From contig JACCTK010000133.1 of the NCBI GenBank assembly GCA_013812465.1, positions 1-8,927 of the forward strand: a stretch of DNA of 8,927 bases, in the 5' to 3' direction. The DNA comes from Actinomycetota bacterium. Its GTDB lineage: Bacteria; Actinomycetota; Thermoleophilia; Gaiellales; Gaiellaceae. Numbering within the stretch: position 1 is the stretch's first letter; every line of letters starts with the position of its first letter. The translations under genes were made by a program, and so were the position numbers. Of the stretch, positions 1-6,938 are shown one piece after another. The notes under the pieces were generated by a model, which saw only the letters and a list, made by a program, of their open reading frames with translations, had not been told where the DNA came from and searched no databases.

Positions 1-42
1 AGCCCCGGCCCTCTTCTTCTCAGGAGGTTCGAGCTCGTACCA
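1..42. other. Upstream edge of ABC operon
   Basis: This short edge segment precedes the first permease. No stop codon of an upstream gene can be assigned in it, so whether the operon begins further upstream, for example with a substrate-binding protein gene, cannot be seen. The only clear signal is the AGGAGG motif at 22-27. Confidence 0.5.
22..27 (+). promoter_or_regulatory. Shine-Dalgarno motif with long spacing
   Basis: AGGAGG is a full anti-16S match, but it lies 15 bases before the GTG at 43, longer than the usual 5-10. No ATG, GTG or TTG occurs in that frame between the motif and 43, and the protein from GTG 43 starts where the family normally starts, so the GTG is kept. Confidence 0.5.
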
Positions 43-1020
43 GTGGCGCTCTGGCGAGGAATCCCCGGCTTCATCGTCCGGCGCCTCCTGCTCTGTCTCC
101 TGACGCTGTTCGTGGTCTCCGTGATCATCTTCGCCGCGACGCAGGCGCTACCGGGCGACGCGGCGCGGTCGATCCTCGGGCGGGGAGCGACGCCCGAATC
201 GCTCGCGGCCCTGAGAGAGCAGCTCGGGCTGAACGAGCCCGCCTTGCAGCAGTATCTCGACTGGATCGGGGGCTTCCTGACGGGAGATCTCGGCACCTCC
301 CTCGCCGCCAACATCCCCGTCTCGGAGCTGCTCGGCGACCGACTTCTCTACTCCGCGTTCCTCATGCTCATCGCGGCGTTGATCAGCGTCCCGCTCGGCA
401 TCGTCATCGGCGCGGTCAGCGCGCGGCGACGCGACACCGCCTTCGACCACACAATGTCGATGACCACCCTCGGCCTGGCGGCTCTGCCGGAGTTCGTGGT
501 CGGGCTGACGCTGGTCGTGCTCTTCTCGACGACGGTGTTCCAGTGGCTCCCCGGCGTGGTGGTCACCGAGCCCGGAGTGGGGCCGTGGAACTATCCGAAG
601 GAGCTGATCCTTCCGACCGCGACCCTCGTTATCGCTGTCGTGCCGTACACCGCTCGCATCATGCGCGCGTCCATGGTCGAGATCCTCGAGTCCGACTACG
701 TGGAGATGGCGCGGCTCAAGGGGCTCTCGGAGCGCCTCGTCCTCTGGCGCCATGCGGTGCCGAACGGGCTGGCCCCGACCTTCCAGGTCGCGGCGCTCAA
801 CCTCGCGTATCTCGCCGGCGGCATCGTCGTCGTCGAGACCGTCTTCAACTACCCGGGGATCGGTCTCGCGCTCGTCGAGGCCGTGCAGTCGCGGGACATG
901 CCCGTCGTCCAGGCGCTCGCCCTCTTGATCGCCGGCCTCTACGTCGCCCTGAACATGCTCGCGGACATCGCCACGATCCTGGTCAGCCCGCGGCTTCGCA
1001 CCTCGCTCGCGGCGAGATGA
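43..1020 (+). CDS. Dipeptide/oligopeptide ABC transporter permease, DppB-like
   Basis: This is the first of two membrane subunits of a peptide-type ABC importer in the cytoplasmic membrane. The 325 residues match the usual DppB/OppB length. A short basic N-terminus leads into a first membrane helix (about 13-35). A long external loop follows, with the family pattern of a predicted helix (LREQLGLNEPALQQYLDWI) and a GDLGTSL motif. About five further helices follow. The cytoplasmic EAA loop that docks on the ATPase is at about 221-240 (EMARLKG...HAVPNGLAP). The late VVETVFNYPGIG motif is typical of this family. The GTG start is the only reasonable one. The gene overlaps the next by 4 bp (ATGA). 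The family is clear, but the substrate (dipeptide, oligopeptide, glutathione, nickel) cannot be told from the permease. Confidence 0.93.
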   Translation: MALWRGIPGFIVRRLLLCLLTLFVVSVIIFAATQALPGDAARSILGRGATPESLAALREQLGLNEPALQQYLDWIGGFLTGDLGTSLAANIPVSELLGDRLLYSAFLMLIAALISVPLGIVIGAVSARRRDTAFDHTMSMTTLGLAALPEFVVGLTLVVLFSTTVFQWLPGVVVTEPGVGPWNYPKELILPTATLVIAVVPYTARIMRASMVEILESDYVEMARLKGLSERLVLWRHAVPNGLAPTFQVAALNLAYLAGGIVVVETVFNYPGIGLALVEAVQSRDMPVVQALALLIAGLYVALNMLADIATILVSPRLRTSLAAR

Positions 1021-1925
1021 GCGAAGCAGGAGCAGCGGCGACCACGGTCGAGATCCCCGCGCCGACACGACGGCGCCGACCCTGGCTCGCGCTCTTGGTC
1101 GGCGCCTGGCGTCAAGGCCGCACCAAGATCGGCTTGCTCCTGCTTTTCTCCCTGCTCGGCGTCGCGCTCCTCGGTCCCTACTTCGCCCCGTACTCGCCGA
1201 CCGAGTTCGTCGCTCCTCCCTTCTCCACCCCCGCCGACTTCGGGGGAGCGGGCGCCGACTATCTCGGCCGCGATGTCCTCTCCAGGTTCCTCTGGGGCGG
1301 CCGCTCGGTGCTCACGCTCTCGCTCTTGGCGACGCTCATGGGAATGATCCTGGGAACCGCGATCGGCCTCGTCGCCGCGTACTCGCGCGGCGTCCTCGAC
1401 GACGTGCTGATGCGAGCGATGGACGTGCTCCTCTCGTTCCCGCAGATCGTCTTCGCGCTCGTTCTCGCCGCGACCGTGGGGCCGGCGCTCTGGCTGCTGG
1501 TGCTGGCGGTCGGGATCACCACGACTCCCCGCGTCGCCCGTATCGCCAGGGGGGCGGCGGTCGAAGTGGTGGAGCGCGACTTCATCCGCGCCGCCGAGGC
1601 GATCGGGGAGCCGCGCCGCCGTATCCTCTTGAGCGATGTGCTGCCTAACATCACCGGGCCGCTCGTCGTCGAAGCGAGCCTCAGGCTCTCGTTCAACATC
1701 GCCGTCGTCGCAGGGCTCAGCTTTCTCGGCTTCGGGATCCAGCCGCCGAATGCCGACTGGGGGCTGATGATCAACGAGAACCGAAACGGGCTGACGATTC
1801 AGCCGTGGCCGGTCGTGCTGCCCGTCGCCGCGATCGGCCTGTTGACGATTGCCACGAGCCTCGTGGGCGACGGGCTCTCGAGATCCGTGGCGGGCATCGA
1901 CGGCGGCGGACGGTCGAGGGAATGA
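1017..1925 (+). CDS. Dipeptide/oligopeptide ABC transporter permease, DppC-like
   Basis: This is the second membrane subunit, 302 residues, which pairs with the DppB-like protein to form the translocation pore. It has the DppC layout: a cytoplasmic N-terminal tail rich in Arg (about 18-35), a first helix (GLLLLFSLLGVALLGP), then the external DYLGRDVLSRFLWGG motif starting near residue 81. Five more helices follow. The EAA loop is around 185-205 (FIRAAEAIG from residue 189), followed by the family motif LSFLGFGIQPPNADWG. The ATG at 1017 overlaps the stop of the upstream gene (ATGA), which fixes the start even though the frame is open further upstream. The 3' end overlaps the ATPase gene in the same way. 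Confidence 0.93.
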   Translation: MSEAGAAATTVEIPAPTRRRRPWLALLVGAWRQGRTKIGLLLLFSLLGVALLGPYFAPYSPTEFVAPPFSTPADFGGAGADYLGRDVLSRFLWGGRSVLTLSLLATLMGMILGTAIGLVAAYSRGVLDDVLMRAMDVLLSFPQIVFALVLAATVGPALWLLVLAVGITTTPRVARIARGAAVEVVERDFIRAAEAIGEPRRRILLSDVLPNITGPLVVEASLRLSFNIAVVAGLSFLGFGIQPPNADWGLMINENRNGLTIQPWPVVLPVAAIGLLTIATSLVGDGLSRSVAGIDGGGRSRE

Positions 1926-3721
1926 TGGGCCACTTCGCACTCGAGGTGGAGGGCTTGCGCGTCGAGCTCGAGGGCTCGGGCATCGACATCGTCGACGAGG
2001 TGTCCTTCAACGTGCCCGCTGGGCATGTGCTCGGTCTCGTCGGGGAGTCGGGCTCGGGGAAGACGACCGCCGGGCTCGCCGTTCTCGGCCACACGCGTCG
2101 CGGCGCGCGGATCGCGGCCGGAGAGGTGCGGATCGAAGGCCGAAACGTGCTCTCGCTTTCCAGGCTCGAGCGCCAGGCGCTCCGTGGCAAGCTCGTCTCC
2201 TACGTCCCGCAGGATCCCGGGTCGGCGTTGAATCCCGCTTTGCGCATCGGCCGCCAGCTCGAGGAGACCCTCTCGGAGCACGGGTTCGGAAGCTCTGGAG
2301 CGGAGCGGCGCGCGAGGATCGTCGAGACGCTGGGCGAGGTGCTCCTGCCGACCGACGACGCCTTTCTCCGGCGCTATCCGCACCAGCTCTCCGGGGGCCA
2401 GCAGCAGCGGGTGGCGCTCGCCATGGCGTTCGCCAACCGGCCGCGCGTGATCGTGCTCGACGAGCCCACAACCGGGCTCGACGTGACGACGCAGGCCCAC
2501 GTCCTCGCCACCGTGCGCGACCTCTGCGAGGCGCACGGAGTCGCCGCGGTCTACGTGAGCCACGACCTGTCAGTCGTCGCGACGCTCGCGAACGAGGTCG
2601 CGGTCCTGTACAGCGGCAGGCTCGTGGAGGTCGGCCCCACGCCGGTCCTTTTCAGACATGCCGCGCATCCGTATACGCGACGCCTCGTAGCGGCGATTCC
2701 CGAGCTTTCGGGCGAGCACGCGCTGATCGGGATCCCGGGCACGGCGCCGCGCCCCGGTCTTCGCCCTGAGGGCTGTCACTTCGCGCCGCGGTGCCCCTAC
2801 GTCGTCGACACATGCCGCGTCGTCTTCCCCCCGGTGGAGACCGTCGTCTCAGGGCATGACGTCCGCTGCCACCGCCACGAGGTCGTCCTGCGCGAGTCGC
2901 TCGCCGCGCGCCCGGCTGCCTCGCCTCGACCGGAGCTCGGCCCCGACGAGGCGCTCGTCTCCGTCCAGGGCGTGCAGGCGTCGCACGGAGCGCGCCAGGT
3001 GCTCTTCGACGTCGAGCTCGTCGTCCGCCCGCGCGAGTGTGTCGCGCTCGTCGGAGAGTCCGGCTCCGGGAAGACGACGCTCGCGCGCTGCATCGCCGGG
3101 CTCCACAAGTCGTACGAGGGCGAGATCTCGTTCCGTGGCGATCTCCTACCGGCCGGCTCACGCGCGCGCGACCGCGACACGCGTCGCGACATCCAGTACG
3201 TGTTCCAGAGCCCGTACAGCTCGCTCAATCCCCGCAAGACGATCGGACAGATCGTCGGCCAGCCGCTTCGCCTCTTCTTCGACTGCGGCGGAGACGAGGC
3301 GCGCCGACGCGTGGTGGCGGCGCTCGAGCGCGTTCAGCTGAGCCCTTCGGTGCTCGATCGCTATCCACATCAGCTTTCGGGCGGCGAGCGCCAACGGGCG
3401 GCGATCGCCCGCGCGCTCGTCGCGGAGCCGCAACTGCTCGTGTGCGACGAGGTGACCTCCGCGCTCGACGTCTCGGTCCAGGCGGCCATCATCGACGTGC
3501 TCGCCGAGCTGCAGCGCGAGCTCGACATCGGCCTCCTCTTCGTGACCCACAATCTGGCGCTGATCCGCACCCTCTCGCAGGAGGTGGCGGTCATGAGCGA
3601 GGGCCGAATCGTGGAGCGAGGCCTCGTCGACCGAGTGCTCGACGATCCACAGGCCGAGTACACGCGAAAGCTGCTCTCCGACACGCCGAGCCTCGAAGCC
3701 GCGCTCGCCGCGTCGGGCTAG
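1922..3721 (+). CDS. Fused dual ATPase of peptide ABC importer (DppD-DppF type)
   Basis: This gene encodes both nucleotide-binding domains of the importer in one 599-residue chain. Domain 1 has Walker A GESGSGKTT (41-49, Lys47), Q-loop YVPQDP, signature LSGGQQQR (156-163), Walker B with Asp180-Glu181, and an H-loop in YVSHDLS. Domain 2 has Walker A with Lys384, Q-loop YVFQSP, signature LSGGERQR (485-492), Walker B Asp509-Glu510, and H-loop FVTHNL. All catalytic residues are present, so both sites should be active. Between the domains is the oligopeptide-type C-terminal region with Cys285, Cys291, Cys298 and Cys316, spaced like known [4Fe-4S] sites of DppD/OppD proteins. Domain 2 ends without such a region. 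The start is ATG 1922 (or the adjacent ATG 1925), overlapping the permease stop as ATGA. Many actinobacteria carry such fused ATPases; E. coli uses two separate proteins. Confidence 0.94.
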   Translation: MMGHFALEVEGLRVELEGSGIDIVDEVSFNVPAGHVLGLVGESGSGKTTAGLAVLGHTRRGARIAAGEVRIEGRNVLSLSRLERQALRGKLVSYVPQDPGSALNPALRIGRQLEETLSEHGFGSSGAERRARIVETLGEVLLPTDDAFLRRYPHQLSGGQQQRVALAMAFANRPRVIVLDEPTTGLDVTTQAHVLATVRDLCEAHGVAAVYVSHDLSVVATLANEVAVLYSGRLVEVGPTPVLFRHAAHPYTRRLVAAIPELSGEHALIGIPGTAPRPGLRPEGCHFAPRCPYVVDTCRVVFPPVETVVSGHDVRCHRHEVVLRESLAARPAASPRPELGPDEALVSVQGVQASHGARQVLFDVELVVRPRECVALVGESGSGKTTLARCIAGLHKSYEGEISFRGDLLPAGSRARDRDTRRDIQYVFQSPYSSLNPRKTIGQIVGQPLRLFFDCGGDEARRRVVAALERVQLSPSVLDRYPHQLSGGERQRAAIARALVAEPQLLVCDEVTSALDVSVQAAIIDVLAELQRELDIGLLFVTHNLALIRTLSQEVAVMSEGRIVERGLVDRVLDDPQAEYTRKLLSDTPSLEAALAASG

Positions 3722-3746
3722 CATCTAGGGCTTCTCGGCGACGCGG
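3706..3746. other. Convergent gene junction with weak dyad
   Basis: The ABC ATPase (+) and the transporter-methyltransferase gene (-) end head-on with only 3 bp between their TAG stop codons, forming CTAG-cat-CTAG at 3718-3728. This is enclosed by a perfect 7-bp inverted repeat, CCGCGTC (3708-3714) and GACGCGG (3740-3746). There is no T-run on either side, so it is not a normal intrinsic terminator. A bidirectional stop signal is possible, but the dyad may be chance in GC-rich coding sequence. Confidence 0.2.
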
Positions 3747-5500
3747 AAGGCCCAGACGCGAACGATCACCTCGGGCTCGCCGGTCGGCAGCGCCTGGAAC
3801 TCGTCGCCCCGCTCGACGAGCTGCCATTGGCCAGCGTGCTCCAGCTCGGAGATCTTGTCCTCGAAACCCGGCGGCGGCTGGTCGGCTCGCAGCGTGAAGA
3901 TCACGTGGCCGCCTCCTCGTGTGATTCTCGCGAGCTCGTCGAGGCACTCCGCCGGCGCATGGCCGGTTGTGAGAACGCCCGAGGAGACGACGCCGTCGTA
4001 GGTCTCGTTCGGAAGCGGAAGCGGGTCGCCGAGCTTCGCCTCGTAGAGCTCGGCGTAGACGTTCTTCCGCGTAGCCTCAGCGAGCATGCCCGCGGAGAGA
4101 TCGAGCGCGTCGAGTCGTCCGAAGCCCGCCTGCGCCAGAGCGACGCCCAGTAGGCCGGTGCCGGCGCCGACGTCGAGCACACGCGCTTCGTGGCGCAGGA
4201 GTCGTTCCGCGACCGCCGCCACTGCTCCGGGAGAGCGGTAGCCCATGCCCTCGACTAGCGCTGAGTCGTACGACGTGGCGATCCGGTCGTATTCGCCGCG
4301 CAGCTCGTCGAGGTCGTTGGCGCCGTACAGCCGGTCGAGATCGAGTCCCGCGGCCCCGCGACCTCGATCCGCCCGCAGGAGCGACACGCCGACGATCGCG
4401 CAGACGACGATCATCACCGCGTACGCGGCTCGTGTGCCCGCGATGTCGGCGATACCACCCGCGAGGAGCGGGCCTATGGTCGACGCCGCCGCCCAGCCGA
4501 GCATCACGAGGCCCATGACGGAACCTCGTCCGAGCGAGGAGCGATGGGCGCCCGCCGCCGCCAGCGGATAGATGATCGTGTCCATCGTCGCCCAGAAGGG
4601 GGCGCGGAGGAGGACGAACGCGACCGCCGCCACCGTCGACGAGCTGAAGAGAACGAGCGCGATCGACAGGCCGGTGAAAAGCGCGGCGATTCCGCCGACG
4701 CGCAAGGTCGCGGAGCGGGCCCCGAGACGGGCGACGAACGCGCTCGCGATCGTGTACACGGCGGAAGCAACCGAGAAGAGAAGGCCGATCTCCGCCGCCG
4801 AGGCGTCGTTCTCGCGGAGCTGTAACGGCACCAGGAGGTTGACGGCGCCCCCGACGAGGCCGATGAGCGCGATGATCGCGATGCCGGCGAGCACGAGCTC
4901 GTCGCGTCTCGCGACGCGCAGCAGCTCGCGTAGTCGCTGGGGCGGCGGCCGGGTGGAGGCGACCGGCGCCGCCACGAGGAGAGCCGCGGTCACGAGCGCT
5001 GCCACGACGCCCACGAGCAGGAACGGAGTTCCGGTGCCGTACCGGTCGGCGAGGACACCCGCGAACACCGGTCCGACCGTGAAGCCGATGCCGGAGACGG
5101 TCACGGTGGCGCCGAGACCACGCGGCCGATTGGCGTCCGTCAGAGAGTCCGAGAGCCACGCGGCGCCGGCGCCCCACAGCGCGCCGAACCCCACGCCGAA
5201 TGCGGCGCGGGCGAGAAGCAGCGACCAGAACTCGTCCGCGAGTCCCTGTCCGAGTGTCGCCAGCGTGAAGACGACAGCCGAGGCGATCGTCACGCGCCGC
5301 GCGCCGAGCCGGTCGGCGACCATGCCCAGCGGCAGGGCGACAACAAGCGCGGCGAGGCTGGCTGCGGCGAGGACCATGCCCGTCTCGACCCCGGACAACC
5401 CGAGCTCCTCGGCGAAGGTCGGCGCCAGCGGGACGATCGCGATCCAGACGAGCGTCTCGAGCAGGATCAGCGCATAGATCGGGGCCACCGTGCGGCGCAT
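3725..5500 (-). CDS. MFS transporter fused to METTL27-like SAM methyltransferase
   Basis: This is a 591-residue two-domain protein. Residues 1 to about 380 are a major facilitator superfamily carrier with about 12 hydrophobic helices and the motif-A loop GMVADRLGARR between helices 2 and 3. A short polar linker (about 376-390) leads to a class I SAM-dependent methyltransferase at about 391-591. That domain has motif I VLDVGAGTG (441-449), an acidic end of strand 2 (Asp467 in LDALDLSAGML), then YDGVVSSGVLTTGH and GGHVIFTLR. The order and wording of these motifs resemble the METTL27/WBSCR27 family. With 12 helices, both termini would be cytoplasmic, placing the enzyme at the carrier's inner face. 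The frame is open throughout with no stop or sign of a shift at the join. ATG 5500 is preferred, with GAGG eight bases upstream; a TTG directly before it would add one residue. The substrates are unknown. A drug or metabolite exporter coupled to methylation is inference. Confidence 0.88.
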   Translation of the reverse strand: MRRTVAPIYALILLETLVWIAIVPLAPTFAEELGLSGVETGMVLAAASLAALVVALPLGMVADRLGARRVTIASAVVFTLATLGQGLADEFWSLLLARAAFGVGFGALWGAGAAWLSDSLTDANRPRGLGATVTVSGIGFTVGPVFAGVLADRYGTGTPFLLVGVVAALVTAALLVAAPVASTRPPPQRLRELLRVARRDELVLAGIAIIALIGLVGGAVNLLVPLQLRENDASAAEIGLLFSVASAVYTIASAFVARLGARSATLRVGGIAALFTGLSIALVLFSSSTVAAVAFVLLRAPFWATMDTIIYPLAAAGAHRSSLGRGSVMGLVMLGWAAASTIGPLLAGGIADIAGTRAAYAVMIVVCAIVGVSLLRADRGRGAAGLDLDRLYGANDLDELRGEYDRIATSYDSALVEGMGYRSPGAVAAVAERLLRHEARVLDVGAGTGLLGVALAQAGFGRLDALDLSAGMLAEATRKNVYAELYEAKLGDPLPLPNETYDGVVSSGVLTTGHAPAECLDELARITRGGGHVIFTLRADQPPPGFEDKISELEHAGQWQLVERGDEFQALPTGEPEVIVRVWAFRVAEKP

Positions 5501-5512
5501 CAAGGCCGCCTC

Positions 5513-5518
5513 AGTTTA
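5513..5518 (-). promoter_or_regulatory. Candidate -10 element for the transporter-methyltransferase gene
   Basis: On the minus strand the hexamer reads TAAACT, matching the actinobacterial TANNNT consensus. It ends 12 bases before ATG 5500, so transcription would start only a few bases upstream of the start codon. No good -35 is visible. It overlaps the opposing plus-strand hexamer by two bases. Prediction by eye only. Confidence 0.35.
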
Positions 5519-5522
5519 GGAT
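5517..5522 (+). promoter_or_regulatory. Candidate -10 element for the acyl-CoA dehydrogenase gene
   Basis: TAGGAT fits TANNNT and ends 8 bases before the GTG at 5531, the distance expected if transcription starts at the GTG itself and makes a leaderless mRNA. Part of the same stretch (TTAGGA) could instead act as a Shine-Dalgarno sequence, with transcription starting further upstream inside the divergent gene. No -35 match is apparent. Prediction by eye only. Confidence 0.35.
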
Positions 5523-5530
5523 CGAGTCGC

Positions 5531-6691
5531 GTGATCGTTCCCGACCTCCCCGACGACATCCGCGAGCTGAAGGAGCGCGTCCGCCGCTTCGTCGAGACAG
5601 AGGTCTATCCACTCGAAGTCGTGATCGCCGAGCGGGGATCCATCGACCCGGCCGAGGTCGACGAGCTTCGCCGCAAGGCACGCGAGGCCGGGTTCGCGGT
5701 CCTCAACATGCCTCCCGAGCTCGGCGGCCGCGACCTTTCGATGCTGGGCCAGGTCGCGCTCGAGGAGGAATCGGGCAAGGCGACGAACGGTCTCGGCTTC
5801 GCGGTGGTCGACCGCGGGCCGCGCGAGCTGCTCGAGATCGCGACACCGGAGCAGGTCGATCGGCTCGTCGCTCCCATCGCTCGCGGCCAGTACCGCGAGG
5901 CGTGGGCCGTCACCGAGCCAGGAGCCGGCTCCGATGTCGAAGGCATCAGCGCCAGCGCCGTTCGTGACGGCGACGAGTGGGTTCTGAACGGCGAGAAGTG
6001 GTTCGTGACGAGCGAAGGCGATCCCGGCTTCTACATCGTGCTCGCGGTCGCCGAGGGCGAGCAGACGCTGTTCATCGTCGAGCCCGACGCGCCTGGTCTC
6101 GAGCTCGTCCGCACGCCCCGCTTTCTCCACGATCCGTACATCGACCACCACCCGGAGATCGTCTTCCGTGACTGCCGTGTCCCCGAGGCGAATCGAATCC
6201 CCGCGGGCGGCGCGGATGGCGCGCGCGAATGGTTCACCGTCGAGCGGCTCTTCATCGCCGCGCGCTGCTGCGGCGCCGCCGAGCGGCTGCTCGACGAGGC
6301 GAGCGCCTGGGCGCAGGAGCGTGAGGCGTTCGGAGCGCGGCTGGCCGAGCACCAGGGCATCTCCTTCCAGCTTGCCGACTCGCTGACGGAGCTCCTCGCC
6401 GCGCGCCTGCTCACTTACCACGCGGCGCATGCGTTCGACACGCTCGAGAATCGGCAGATCGTGCACGGCAAGGTGGCGATGGCGAAGCTGTACGCGTCGG
6501 AGATGGCGAATCGCGTCGCCGATCGCGCGCTGCAGGTCTACGGCGGCCGCGGCTACATGGTCGAGAACCCGGCCGCCCGCTTCTACCGCGAGCTTCGCGT
6601 CGACCGGATCTGGGAGGGAACGAGCGAGATCCAGCGGGTCGTGATCGCGCGGGGGCTCTTCAAGCGGGGCGCCGCTGCGTATCTCGGCTAG
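5531..6691 (+). CDS. Acyl-CoA dehydrogenase
   Basis: This is a cytoplasmic FAD-dependent enzyme expected to introduce the alpha-beta double bond into an acyl-CoA thioester, passing electrons to electron-transfer flavoprotein. The 386 residues are the normal family length. The domain order is intact: an N-terminal helical domain (about 1-120), the middle beta domain with TEPGAGSDV (128-136) and KWFVTSEG (from Lys156), then the C-terminal helical domain with REAFGARLAEHQ, QVYGGRGYMVENP and the IWEGTSEIQR motif. In that motif Glu362 sits where the catalytic base of medium-chain acyl-CoA dehydrogenase lies. The start is GTG 5531; upstream there are only 30 bases before the divergent gene. The substrate chain length or branching cannot be told from sequence, and no beta-oxidation partner gene is in the window. 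A role linked to the neighbouring transporter-methyltransferase is possible but unsupported. Confidence 0.93.
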   Translation: MIVPDLPDDIRELKERVRRFVETEVYPLEVVIAERGSIDPAEVDELRRKAREAGFAVLNMPPELGGRDLSMLGQVALEEESGKATNGLGFAVVDRGPRELLEIATPEQVDRLVAPIARGQYREAWAVTEPGAGSDVEGISASAVRDGDEWVLNGEKWFVTSEGDPGFYIVLAVAEGEQTLFIVEPDAPGLELVRTPRFLHDPYIDHHPEIVFRDCRVPEANRIPAGGADGAREWFTVERLFIAARCCGAAERLLDEASAWAQEREAFGARLAEHQGISFQLADSLTELLAARLLTYHAAHAFDTLENRQIVHGKVAMAKLYASEMANRVADRALQVYGGRGYMVENPAARFYRELRVDRIWEGTSEIQRVVIARGLFKRGAAAYLG

Positions 6692-6938
6692 TAGGAGGGC
6701 TTTGCGAATCGATTGGCGAAACGAAGTGTCGCGTCTACCCTTCGAAGGCGTGACTAATCGTTTTGTCGAAGATGGTCCAGAGCGCTTCCGTCAAGCGCAA
6801 CCGACTGCGTGCGTACCACGCGCTCCGGGACTTCGCGGCTACGTGCGGTGGATCGTCGCGAGGCTGCGGATGACAATCAGCCGTGACGCAGCTGGTCTCC
6901 GAAAGCTGTGGTCGAAGACGGAAGAGCGCTAACCGTTG
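6692..6938. other. Gene-free stretch between acyl-CoA dehydrogenase and transposase remnant
   Basis: I see no convincing gene here. The base composition drops: positions 6721-6780 contain 31 G/C of 60, against 41 of 60 at 781-840 in the permease. Two perfect palindromes are visible, AATCGATT (6707-6714) and CCTTCGAAGG (6739-6748). The part nearest the transposase stop (roughly 6860-6938) could be the outer end of the insertion sequence, but its partner end is missing, so no terminal repeat can be defined. No hairpin followed by T residues marks the end of the acyl-CoA dehydrogenase gene. Confidence 0.5.

Noticed and set aside
543..1016. Upstream extension of the DppC-like permease frame
   Set aside because: The frame is open but overlaps the DppB-like gene and gives Arg-rich non-homologous sequence. 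The ATGA overlap at 1017 and the family length fix the start there.
148..1940. Long minus-strand open frames opposite the permease genes
   Set aside because: They translate to low-complexity Arg/Asp/Glu/Gly-rich sequence with no family resemblance and are the usual antisense shadows of G/C-ending codons in the clear permease frames.
4077..5477. Long open frames in other phases over the transporter-methyltransferase gene, including a 301-codon plus-strand frame
   Set aside because: They lack recognisable domains and are Arg/Ser/Ala/Thr-rich. The minus-strand fusion has clear MFS and methyltransferase motifs throughout.
6702..6932. 76-codon plus-strand ORF starting at TTG after the acyl-CoA dehydrogenase
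   Set aside because: No ribosome-binding site suits it, the codon pattern is not like its neighbours, and the translation resembles chance reading of intergenic sequence. It is treated as gene-free.
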